Assembly (NCBI RefSeq): GCF_026625705.1
Contig: NZ_CP113059.1
Coordinates: forward strand, 186,001-250,000
Direction: 5' to 3'
DNA length: 64,000 bases
DNA from: Pedobacter sp. SL55
GTDB taxonomy: Bacteria > Bacteroidota > Bacteroidia > Sphingobacteriales > Sphingobacteriaceae
How positions within the stretch are numbered: the stretch's first letter is position 1; each line of letters begins with the position of its first letter. The notes beneath the pieces are model-generated. The model was not told the origin of the DNA. It did not search any database and saw nothing but the letters and a program-made list of their open reading frames with translations. This document shows, one piece after another, positions 37,208-44,888 of the stretch. Both the position numbers and the translations under genes were made by a program.

Positions 37208-38545
37208 TTATCTTTTATCTGTTCTAACCCATGCAGCGTTAGTCCAATCTGAACCTGCTTGTACTGCACCTTTGTAGTTAGCGGCAGTAAAGAATGGATC
37301 TAAAGTAGTTGGATCCACCGAACCTGTGTTAGAAGTACCAACAAAAACACCGGTAATGTACGCAGGTTTAGTGCTGGTTTCTGTAATGGTGTTGCTATAC
37401 GGACCAGTAATGAACGGGTTTGCACCTGAAAAAGCTGGGCTTCCACTTGACACTTTGAAAGCCCAAGTTTTGATGTTTGAAATATCTGAATTTTTAATGG
37501 TTAAAGAACCGTCTGTCATATTGGCTAAAGTACCATTGTGCTCTACATCAACACCATTGTTAAAGTTATACACTACAAAGTTATGCAGCTTACCTTTAGT
37601 ACCTTGACGTAATTTCAAACCTGTTGTTTTACCAACATCAGTATCTTTAACGGCGGTAGGATCGTCACCAGTTTTTGCAATTAATGAACCTACTAAAGTT
37701 ACGTTAGATAATGTTGGATTAGAAAAAGGATTGGCAGCATTGTTTTTGTCGCTATTATCTGCTTCAATACCTCTATCACCTACGTTATCAGACTGTACAC
37801 CTACTAAAAACTGAGCTTTGCCCGACCAACCATAAGTCCAATCGAACATATCATCTTGCGCTCCGTAAGCGAAAAGATATTTTACGTTAACCGTACCGCC
37901 AAACCATTCAAAAGCATCATCTCCACCTCTATAAACCGATAAGTTCTCTACCAAAGTACCGCTTCCAACACCTTCAAAAGTAAAACCGTTATGCTCTTTA
38001 TCTGCAGTCTGTTTTCTACCAGTAAACTCTACACGCATAAATTTTAAAACACCAGAGTTATCATTTTCAATAGTACCACCATAAGTAACTCCAGCACCCA
38101 TTTCAGAAGAAATACGACCACCTTCACCATTAACAGGCGCTTTACCACATACAATAATTCCTCCCCAATCTTGTTCTTTTGGAGCAGCTGCGCCAGAAGT
38201 AAACACGATAGGGCTAGTAGCCGTACCTTGTGCCATAATTTTCGCACCTGGTTCTACTAGCAAATAGGCAACTGCAGGCTCATTAGGATCATGTTTAACA
38301 GTAACACCTTCTTGGATTGTGATTGTTTTGCCCTCTTTAACATGCACACCGCCTCTTAAAACATAGGTATTGCCTTTCACTAAGGTTACATCATTTACCA
38401 AATCGCCAGTAAGTACAGTACCATTGGCTAAAGAACCTGATAATACAATCTCCTCGTCTGTTGGATTGTCTTTTTTACAAGCTGTAAAAGATGCACCAGC
38501 CAAAGCCACTACGAAAAAGATTTTTGAAAACTTAAACTTATTCAT
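37208..38545 (-). CDS. Outer-membrane lipoprotein with beta-helix fold, partner of the TonB receptor
   Basis: 445 residues. Signal peptide and lipobox SFTACKKD give a lipid-anchored protein with the Cys near residue 23. The mature part has repeated short beta strands with G, D and N turns (TITIQEGVTVKHDP, GGIIVCGKAPVNGEGG, GFTFEGVGSGTLVENLSVYRGGDDAFEWFGG), consistent with a right-handed parallel beta helix. The run GGDDAFEWFGG and AYGAQDDMFDWTYG could bind metal or ligand (inference). It lies 121 bases downstream of the TonB receptor on the same strand, with an AT-rich gap holding TTAACAA repeats. The ATG at 38545 is preferred to a TTG eight codons upstream. Confidence 0.7.
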   Translation of the reverse strand: MNKFKFSKIFFVVALAGASFTACKKDNPTDEEIVLSGSLANGTVLTGDLVNDVTLVKGNTYVLRGGVHVKEGKTITIQEGVTVKHDPNEPAVAYLLVEPGAKIMAQGTATSPIVFTSGAAAPKEQDWGGIIVCGKAPVNGEGGRISSEMGAGVTYGGTIENDNSGVLKFMRVEFTGRKQTADKEHNGFTFEGVGSGTLVENLSVYRGGDDAFEWFGGTVNVKYLFAYGAQDDMFDWTYGWSGKAQFLVGVQSDNVGDRGIEADNSDKNNAANPFSNPTLSNVTLVGSLIAKTGDDPTAVKDTDVGKTTGLKLRQGTKGKLHNFVVYNFNNGVDVEHNGTLANMTDGSLTIKNSDISNIKTWAFKVSSGSPAFSGANPFITGPYSNTITETSTKPAYITGVFVGTSNTGSVDPTTLDPFFTAANYKGAVQAGSDWTNAAWVRTDKR

Positions 38546-38666
38546 TTTTTTTAATTTGTTTATATTCAACTATTTGATAACACAAAACAACAATACTAGT
38601 ATTAACAATAGATTAGCTCATGGTTACTAGTCCATCAACAAAACATTAACTAATTGTTAATCACAA

Positions 38667-41468
38667 CTAGAATGTGTAGTTAAGGTTAACACCGATATTC
38701 ATTCCTCTTTTATATTGATTGTAAGGAAGATTGTTGTCTTTGTATTCTTGCTGGAATTTGATGTCTGGATTTAGGATGTTGCCGAAGTTAAAGTCTAATC
38801 CTATTTTGTTATTCAACTTTGTATTGATAATAAAATCTAAGGTATTTACAGGCATTTCATAAATGTCTCCCGCTTGTTGTGCTCCAGCTACAAATAGACG
38901 TTTACCAAACACATTGTAAGCTAAAGTAAATGTGGTGTTAGATTTCGTAGACCAATTGTGCTTGTAGCTATAATCGAAATTGATTAAGTATGGAGAGGCA
39001 CCAAACAAAGGCCTAGAGCGGTTGGTAGGGGCTATTGGCTTAGCAGAGTTGTTTATGGTTTCTTGACTGATATCAATTTTACTGTAGATATATGAACCAT
39101 TAAAACCTAAAGACATATTTTGTAAAGCTTTTGAAGAAGAAGAAAATAAAGCACCAATATTTCTATTGTACTCTAACTCAACTCCAGCTAACATGGCATT
39201 ATCGGTATTAATATAAGTGAATAGCGGATCTGCCGAATTTACTTGGCTCAACTCAATAGGTTTATTGATATATTTTCCAAAAGCACTAATGGCTAAAATT
39301 TCGCCACTAGATGGGTAAAATTCATATTTCAAATCAACATTGTAATTATCACTATTTACCAAATCTGGATTACCTTCACCTTCGGCTATACCAAAACCAA
39401 CATTGTATCTAAATGGTGCAGCCTCTACAAATTGTGGGCGTGAAATTGTTTTGCTTGCCGCAAACAACACGTTAGATTTATCATCAAGCGCATACTTCAA
39501 AGTTAATGCAGGTAATAGATCTAACCCGTCAATTGTTTTTACCCTAAAAGGAGAATCGTAAGTTTGGCTACCTAATTTGTAGTAAGTATTTTGTTCAGAA
39601 TATTCTGCTCTTACACCAGCAATTAATTTTAACTTCTTATTAAATTCGAAATTAAAGTTTACAAATGAAGCGGCAATGGTTAAGTCTGCTTCGTAGTTAT
39701 TTGGCGCATAGTAAGACTCGTCATACCTAAAGGTGTTAGCATCGTCGCCGCTACCTAAATTATTATCATTTAAATAAAGATCTACTTGATCTAACTTAAG
39801 CACAGGGTTTAAACCAATTTTTGTTTCAAACTGTCTAGAATTGAAAACTCTAGCTTTGTACCTACCTTGAAAACCAAATTGTAAGGTTTTAAAAGCTGAT
39901 TCTACATTTTTCGATCTCAGCTCGGCGGTAATGTTTCCCGAGAAATCGTCTTCATTTAAATCTGCAAAAAATCTGTGGTTATCACTACTATTAAGCTTTA
40001 AGAAAGAGTAAGTCGCATTCATATTGTCTATAAATGTGTTCTGAACCCTATCTGGTGTACTTCCCGTGATGTTGGTGTAACCTAAAGTATATTTCAAATT
40101 AAAACGCTCGCTAAAGCTATTCGTTCCAGAAAATTGACCCGTTAATAATGAATTTTGTACATAAGCATTCCTTCTCGCATAAATATCTCCACTTAAATCT
40201 GCTTTAAAACCTTGCTGGTTGAAGATATCATTGCTCGAATCGTTAACAAACATACCAGTTACACTATAGCTACTCTTGCTCCCTGGTTTGTAGTATAAAT
40301 TTAGCAAAGCAGAAGTATTGGTAGTATAGCTAAAACGTTCTGTTTGGTACAAATAATCTGGAGCTTGCTGTGCGTTGTAAATTGCACTTATACCATCATT
40401 AAAACGCAAATCATTTTTATAACCTAAACTAGCTAAGTAGCCAAACTTTCTGCTGTTACCTAAATCGTACGAATTACCTCCAGATAATGAGAAACCTGTA
40501 GCCACTGGTGCGGTAATAGTTTCTGGCGACCATTGAGTTGCGAAATTTGGTTTTAGGTTAGGGCGCTCCGTAGATCTGTAAATGCGCATATTATCAATCG
40601 CTGGCGGCAATGCCCTTTCGCCTCTATCAAAACCCGCGAAATTTAAAAAGCTTCTTTGGGTAGTATAAAAATCTTTACCTGTGGTAATTGAATTATATCC
40701 GCTAGACAAGCCAACTTTAAAGAAACCTTGCTCCGGATAATCTTTAGTTACGATATCAATTGATCCACCAGAAAAATCCCCGTACAATTCTGGAGAATAA
40801 GATTTAGTTACACCAATATTTTTAACCACCGAAGTAGGGAAAATATCTAAAGGAATTAATTTTAAATCTGGATTTGTGGAAGGAATTGGCAGTCCGTTTA
40901 ACGTGGTGTTATTATATCGATCTCCTAAGCCTCTAACAAAAACATTTTTGTTGCCAACCATAGATACGCCAGCAATTTTGCTTACGCCTTCGGCAACGTT
41001 AGACAAACCTTTACGGCTTAGCTCTTGTGCACCAATTTTTTGAACCACTAAGGTAGAGTTTTTACGTTCGGCAAGTAGAGCGGTATTCGATTCCTTATTT
41101 GCTTTTCCAGAAACTACTACCTGATTTAAGGTAGAACTTGCTTCTTCTAAAGCAATATTTAAGGTAGTTGTGGTATTCTCTTTTACCTCAATTAATTTGA
41201 TGGTCTTCGGAAGAAAACTAACGTAAGAAACTTCAAGCGTATACTTCCCGGCTGCTAAACCGCCAATTGCATATTTTCCGTTAGCATCAGTACCTGCAAC
41301 TTTATTTGTGCCCACTACCTTAACCGCAGCACTAATTAGTGTCTCTCCAGTAGCTTTATCCGTTACAGTTCCTGCAATTTTTCCTGTTCCCTGTGCGAAA
41401 ACAAGTACACTGCCTAACACGAATAGGATGGTTAGTAGTGCTTTTTTTAGAGTTAATTGTGATTTCAA
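38667..41468 (-). CDS. TonB-dependent outer-membrane receptor with carboxypeptidase-like regulatory domain
   Basis: 933 residues. A signal peptide (LLTILFVLGSVLVFAQG) is followed by a CarboxypepD_reg-like domain (GKIAGTVTDKATGETLISAAVKVVGT), then the plug domain (EGVSKIAGVSMVGNKNVFVRGLGDRYNNTTLNGLP) and a 22-strand barrel ending in an aromatic residue (NLNYTF). It takes up a ligand using TonB energy; the ligand is not readable. The downstream lipoprotein is the likely surface partner, but it is not a SusD homologue. A Pho-box-like repeat precedes the gene, which suggests control by phosphate. Confidence 0.85.
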   Translation of the reverse strand: MKSQLTLKKALLTILFVLGSVLVFAQGTGKIAGTVTDKATGETLISAAVKVVGTNKVAGTDANGKYAIGGLAAGKYTLEVSYVSFLPKTIKLIEVKENTTTTLNIALEEASSTLNQVVVSGKANKESNTALLAERKNSTLVVQKIGAQELSRKGLSNVAEGVSKIAGVSMVGNKNVFVRGLGDRYNNTTLNGLPIPSTNPDLKLIPLDIFPTSVVKNIGVTKSYSPELYGDFSGGSIDIVTKDYPEQGFFKVGLSSGYNSITTGKDFYTTQRSFLNFAGFDRGERALPPAIDNMRIYRSTERPNLKPNFATQWSPETITAPVATGFSLSGGNSYDLGNSRKFGYLASLGYKNDLRFNDGISAIYNAQQAPDYLYQTERFSYTTNTSALLNLYYKPGSKSSYSVTGMFVNDSSNDIFNQQGFKADLSGDIYARRNAYVQNSLLTGQFSGTNSFSERFNLKYTLGYTNITGSTPDRVQNTFIDNMNATYSFLKLNSSDNHRFFADLNEDDFSGNITAELRSKNVESAFKTLQFGFQGRYKARVFNSRQFETKIGLNPVLKLDQVDLYLNDNNLGSGDDANTFRYDESYYAPNNYEADLTIAASFVNFNFEFNKKLKLIAGVRAEYSEQNTYYKLGSQTYDSPFRVKTIDGLDLLPALTLKYALDDKSNVLFAASKTISRPQFVEAAPFRYNVGFGIAEGEGNPDLVNSDNYNVDLKYEFYPSSGEILAISAFGKYINKPIELSQVNSADPLFTYINTDNAMLAGVELEYNRNIGALFSSSSKALQNMSLGFNGSYIYSKIDISQETINNSAKPIAPTNRSRPLFGASPYLINFDYSYKHNWSTKSNTTFTLAYNVFGKRLFVAGAQQAGDIYEMPVNTLDFIINTKLNNKIGLDFNFGNILNPDIKFQQEYKDNNLPYNQYKRGMNIGVNLNYTF

Positions 41469-41490
41469 TTTGCCTTATTTTTAATTAGGG

Positions 41491-41524
41491 CAAAACTATT
41501 ATCACAATGTTAGCTTCATGTTAG
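41491..41524 (-). promoter_or_regulatory. TonB receptor promoter with Pho-box-like direct repeats
   Basis: On the minus strand two perfect 7-base repeats CTAACAT (41524-41518 and 41513-41507) are separated by four bases, giving the 11-base period of PhoB boxes. Eight bases later comes TAGTTTTG (41498-41491), a TAnnTTTG -7 element. No -33 TTG is at the proper distance, as expected for an activator-dependent promoter. The repeat and spacing are seen; the regulator is inferred. Confidence 0.55.
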
Positions 41525-41602
41525 CTTGCAATTACCATTTGTTTACCCAAAGGTTAACAAATTGTTAAAGCGCTTCAGCATTGCTTTTGGAGAGCGTTTA
41601 AA

Positions 41603-42103
41603 TTAATATTTTAAGCCGATTTTTTTACAGATAAAGTGTAATAACCAAATTGGGCCAATTAACAAAAACTTAACATCTTCTAAAAATGACGGCTTTTTAC
41701 CTTCTATCTTATGACCAATGAATTGACCAATCCAAGCCAGCACAAAAATTAAGGCGTAGACACCATAAGCTGTGCCACTACCTAAGCCCACCGCTTGTTC
41801 TATTCTTACGATTACAAAGCTCATCGCTCCCACTACCCAAATCATCAAGAAGAATAAAACTGGCGATAAGGTAAAATAATAGTACAATGAAAAAGCTAGC
41901 AGGAAAGATGCCCAATTAAAGAAGGTTTGGTACTGACCTAGAAATGCCAATTGCGGAAAAGGAATTTGCCAAACTAAGCCTAACAGACTAAAAACAATCA
42001 GTGGCACGCAAATCCAATGGATAAGTTTGTTAGTTCCATCTTGATGGCTTTCTGCATATTTATCAAATAAGATATCTACTGGCTTTCTTTCAGTTTGTTC
42101 CAT
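41603..42103 (-). CDS. Mpo1-like (DUF962) membrane protein
   Basis: 166 residues with four hydrophobic helices. The N-terminal segment DILFDKYAESHQDGTNKLIHWICVPLIVFSLLGLVW and the later FIGHKIEGKKPSFLEDVKFLLIGPIWLL hold the His residues of the Mpo1/YGL010w family, whose yeast member is an Fe-dependent dioxygenase acting on 2-hydroxy fatty acids. Bacterial function is not settled. The ATG at 42103 (MEQTERKPVD) is used; an ATG nine bases upstream is equally in frame. Minus strand, single gene. Confidence 0.78.
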   Translation of the reverse strand: MEQTERKPVDILFDKYAESHQDGTNKLIHWICVPLIVFSLLGLVWQIPFPQLAFLGQYQTFFNWASFLLAFSLYYYFTLSPVLFFLMIWVVGAMSFVIVRIEQAVGLGSGTAYGVYALIFVLAWIGQFIGHKIEGKKPSFLEDVKFLLIGPIWLLHFICKKIGLKY

Positions 42104-42247
42104 ATTAGTCATTTTAATTAACCACAAAGACACCAAGAACACAAAGATATTTTCTCTGTGACCTTAAGGCTTTGTCACTTTCTTATATTGTAAAAATAAG
42201 AAAAGCGATAGAAATCTACCGCTTTTAGTTTTAGTATGTTTAGAAGT

Positions 42248-42326
42248 CGTCATTGCGAGGTAAGAATCAATCTCTAGAATGAAATTAGAACATCGCTTTA
42301 AGATTGCTTCGTACCCCGCAATGACG
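42248..42326. repeat. Palindromic repeat with CGTCATTGCG ends
   Basis: CGTCATTGCGAGG at the left and CCCCGCAATGACG at the right form terminal inverted repeats of at least ten bases around a centre with AATCTCTAGA and AAGATTGCTTCG. A truncated copy with the same left end is found at 52054. This is a widespread Bacteroidota type of extragenic repeat. It lies between the DUF962 gene and rny. Confidence 0.75.
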
Positions 42327-42371
42327 CAGTTATTAATCAGTGTAATCTCTAAATCCGTGTAATCACAAAAA

Positions 42372-43934
42372 TTACTTCGCAAAGGCTACCGAACGAGTTT
42401 CTCTAATTACCGTTACTTTGATTTGACCAGGGTAAGTCATTTCAGTTTGGATACGGTTAGAGATATCTGCCGCTAGCAATTCTGCCTGCTGATCGGTTAC
42501 TCTTTCGCTTTCTACCACTACACGCAATTCTCTACCTGCTTGTATCGCGAAAGTTTTCTCTACGCCTGGGTAAGATAATGCTAATTCTTCCAATTCTTTC
42601 AAACGTTTGATGTAGCTTTCTACCACTTCTCTACGAGCACCTGGACGGGCACCAGAAATCGAATCGCAAGCTTGAATAATTGGCGAAATCATCGAAGTCA
42701 TCTCAATTTCGTCGTGGTGGGCACCAATGGCATTACAAACTTCTGGATGCTCTTTATATTTTTCTGCCAACTGCATACCCAAAATTGCGTGTGGTAATTC
42801 AGGGTTATCATCAGGCACTTTACCTATATCATGTAATAGACCAGCACGTTTTGCCAACTTTGCGTTTAAGCCCAGCTCTGCCGCCATGGTAGCACAGAAA
42901 TTAGCTACCTCACGAGAGTGGTGCAACAAGTTTTGCCCGTAAGAGGAACGGTAACGCATACGGCCAACCATTCTAATTAATTCTGGGTGTAAACCGTGGA
43001 TACCTAAATCGATTACCGTACGTTCACCAATTTCGATGATCTCATCTTCGATTTGTTTCTTCGTTTTGGCTACAATTTCTTCGATACGAGCTGGGTGGAT
43101 ACGACCATCGGTTACCAAACGGTGTAAAGCCAAGCGAGCAATCTCTCTTCTTACCGGATCGAAACCTGAAAGGATAATCGCCTCAGGCGTATCATCAACA
43201 ATAATTTCGATACCCGTAGCTGCCTCTAAAGCACGAATGTTACGACCTTCCCTACCAATTACACGGCCTTTAATTTCGTCATTATCAATGTGGAAAATAG
43301 AAACCGAATTTTCAATTGCTGCTTCTGCTGCCGTACGCTGAATAGTTTGGATTACTACTTTTTTAGCCTCTTTACTAGCAGTTAATTTCGCTTCGTCAAC
43401 AATATCTTTTACTTGCATTAAAGCTTGCGAACGAGCTTCGGCTTTCATGTTTTCTACCAATTGGTTTTTAGCTTCTTCAGCACTTAAACCTGCAATAGTT
43501 TCTAATTGTTGTACGTGTTGATTTTTAATTGCATCTACTTCTTCCTGTTTTTTAACAGCCAAAGCAGTTTGCTTTTCTAAAATATCTTTTTGCTTATCTA
43601 ATTCTTGCTCTTTTCTGTTGGCATTCTCTAACTTCGAGTTTAAAGATTGCTCTTTTTGTTTAATACTGTTTTCGCGTTGCGCAACCTCACTATTTCTAGT
43701 TTGAACTTGCTGTTCGTGTTCTGCTTTTAATTGTAAAAACTTCTCTTTAGCCTCTAACAATTTATTTTTCTTTAAAATTTCAGCATTGTTCTCTGCCTCT
43801 TTTAATATTTTCTTCGCTTTTGTCTGCGCTGCAATTTCCTGCTGTTTCAACAGATTACGCAGCAGGTACCTGCCAACTACTACACCAACAATTAAGCTGG
43901 CGAGCATGCATCCTACTATTCCTAATATTTCCAT
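42372..43934 (-). CDS. rny: Ribonuclease Y
   Basis: 520 residues, full length. An N-terminal transmembrane helix ([23 protein letters not shown]) is followed by a long coiled coil (about 30-180, rich in E, K and Q), a KH domain ([46 protein letters not shown]), then an HD domain with [34 protein letters not shown] holding the metal-binding HD pair. It is a membrane-bound endoribonuclease that starts mRNA decay. It lies downstream of zapA on the same strand, an order conserved in Bacteroidota. Confidence 0.96.
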   Translation of the reverse strand: MEILGIVGCMLASLIVGVVVGRYLLRNLLKQQEIAAQTKAKKILKEAENNAEILKKNKLLEAKEKFLQLKAEHEQQVQTRNSEVAQRENSIKQKEQSLNSKLENANRKEQELDKQKDILEKQTALAVKKQEEVDAIKNQHVQQLETIAGLSAEEAKNQLVENMKAEARSQALMQVKDIVDEAKLTASKEAKKVVIQTIQRTAAEAAIENSVSIFHIDNDEIKGRVIGREGRNIRALEAATGIEIIVDDTPEAIILSGFDPVRREIARLALHRLVTDGRIHPARIEEIVAKTKKQIEDEIIEIGERTVIDLGIHGLHPELIRMVGRMRYRSSYGQNLLHHSREVANFCATMAAELGLNAKLAKRAGLLHDIGKVPDDNPELPHAILGMQLAEKYKEHPEVCNAIGAHHDEIEMTSMISPIIQACDSISGARPGARREVVESYIKRLKELEELALSYPGVEKTFAIQAGRELRVVVESERVTDQQAELLAADISNRIQTEMTYPGQIKVTVIRETRSVAFAK

Positions 43935-44141
43935 TTATTTATTGTTTGTTTTAATTGTAATAGAGCTATCGTAAACGATGGTTCCATTTATTTATTATTT
44001 GTATATGTCGATGGCGCTCTGCACCATCTGGTTTGTATATAAAAAAAGCCGTTACTAAATTATTATGTTCCAAGCACGCCATTGCAGCAATTAAAAGAAA
44101 CATAAAAATTTAGCCACGGCCAAATTTATAGCTATAGAAAA
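43935..44141 (-). other. Structured gap between zapA and rny, possible small RNA
   Basis: The gap contains short palindromes, read on the minus strand: AAATTTGGCC/GGCTAAATTT, GATGGTGC/GCGCCATC and ATCGT/ACGAT, plus a TAACGGC followed by T7 that looks like a terminator near 44040. No ORF is visible. A small RNA or 6S-type RNA at this position is a guess. Confidence 0.25.
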
Positions 44142-44162
44142 CCCTTTAAAATATCAAAAGGG
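44142..44162 (-). terminator. Weak hairpin terminator after zapA
   Basis: The stem CCCTTT/AAAGGG with a nine-base loop is followed by TTTTC on the minus strand, 13 bases after the zapA stop. Confidence 0.5.
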
Positions 44163-44175
44163 CATAAAGAACATT

Positions 44176-44466
44176 TTATTTCGAGAAAAACCCGTTCAAT
44201 AAACTATCTAACTCCTCAACTTTATCAGCAACTGTTGTGTCTTGGTGCTGTACCTTATGCTCTGCTTTTAAAACAGCTGTAGCATAATGCAACACCGCCA
44301 TAGACAACAAATCTTGCTTATCTCTAACCGCATAATTTTCTTGGTAGTCTTTTATGCGCTCGTTGATAATTTTTGCCGCCCTTCTCACAATTTCTTCTTC
44401 TTCCATGCTTACCTTTAGAGGGTAAATACGGTCGGCGATAGTTATTTTAATCGAGATTTCTCCCAT
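44176..44466 (-). CDS. zapA: Cell division protein ZapA
   Basis: 96 residues. EISIKITIADRIYPLKVSMEEEEIVRRAAKIINERIKDYQ is the ZapA globular domain, followed by a C-terminal coiled-coil helix ending LNGFFSK. ZapA bundles FtsZ filaments at the Z-ring. It follows a coiled-coil gene and pheT on the same strand and probably forms one transcript with them. Confidence 0.9.
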   Translation of the reverse strand: MGEISIKITIADRIYPLKVSMEEEEIVRRAAKIINERIKDYQENYAVRDKQDLLSMAVLHYATAVLKAEHKVQHQDTTVADKVEELDSLLNGFFSK

Positions 44467-44498
44467 TTTTTTAGCTTTGTTTCAATTAATCTGCTTGC

Positions 44499-44789
44499 TT
44501 ATTTTTTAAGCAATGTCACACACTTATCAATTTCACGCACAAATTCGTTAATTTTTTGCTTTATATCAAGTGTCTTTTCACTTGTTCCTTCAATGCTCTT
44601 TGCCAATTTGAGCACTCTAATCTTTTCATCTAGCTCTAAATGAGCATTTTTAGCCCTATCTAATGCTTGTTTTTGTTGCTGATTTTCGGCTTTCAATAAT
44701 TGATTTTCTTCCTGTAAAGCATTGCAAAGCTCAATTAATCGAGCCGTTTTTTGCATTACGTTATTAAGTTGATCAGCTACAGCAGCCAT
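44499..44789 (-). CDS. Coiled-coil protein next to zapA, possible ZapB analogue
   Basis: 96 residues, almost entirely helical. The heptad pattern LIELCNALQEENQLLKAENQQQKQALDRAKNAHLELDEKI with Gln and Glu stretches is a long coiled coil. ZapB in gammaproteobacteria is likewise a short coiled coil that binds ZapA, so a similar role is plausible but rests only on size, shape and adjacency (32 bases before zapA). It lies 99 bases downstream of pheT. Confidence 0.7.
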   Translation of the reverse strand: MAAVADQLNNVMQKTARLIELCNALQEENQLLKAENQQQKQALDRAKNAHLELDEKIRVLKLAKSIEGTSEKTLDIKQKINEFVREIDKCVTLLKK

Positions 44790-44888
44790 CTTTTATTTAA
44801 TTTTTAATTAGTAAATGTTAAATGAGAGAATGTTTTCGGTATATCGCCCTAAAACTTTCAACTCTAAACTTTCTACTTTAAACTTAAT

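Noticed and set aside
43935..44175. 6S RNA
   Set aside because: I could not trace the long closing stem and central bubble of 6S; only short separate palindromes are seen.
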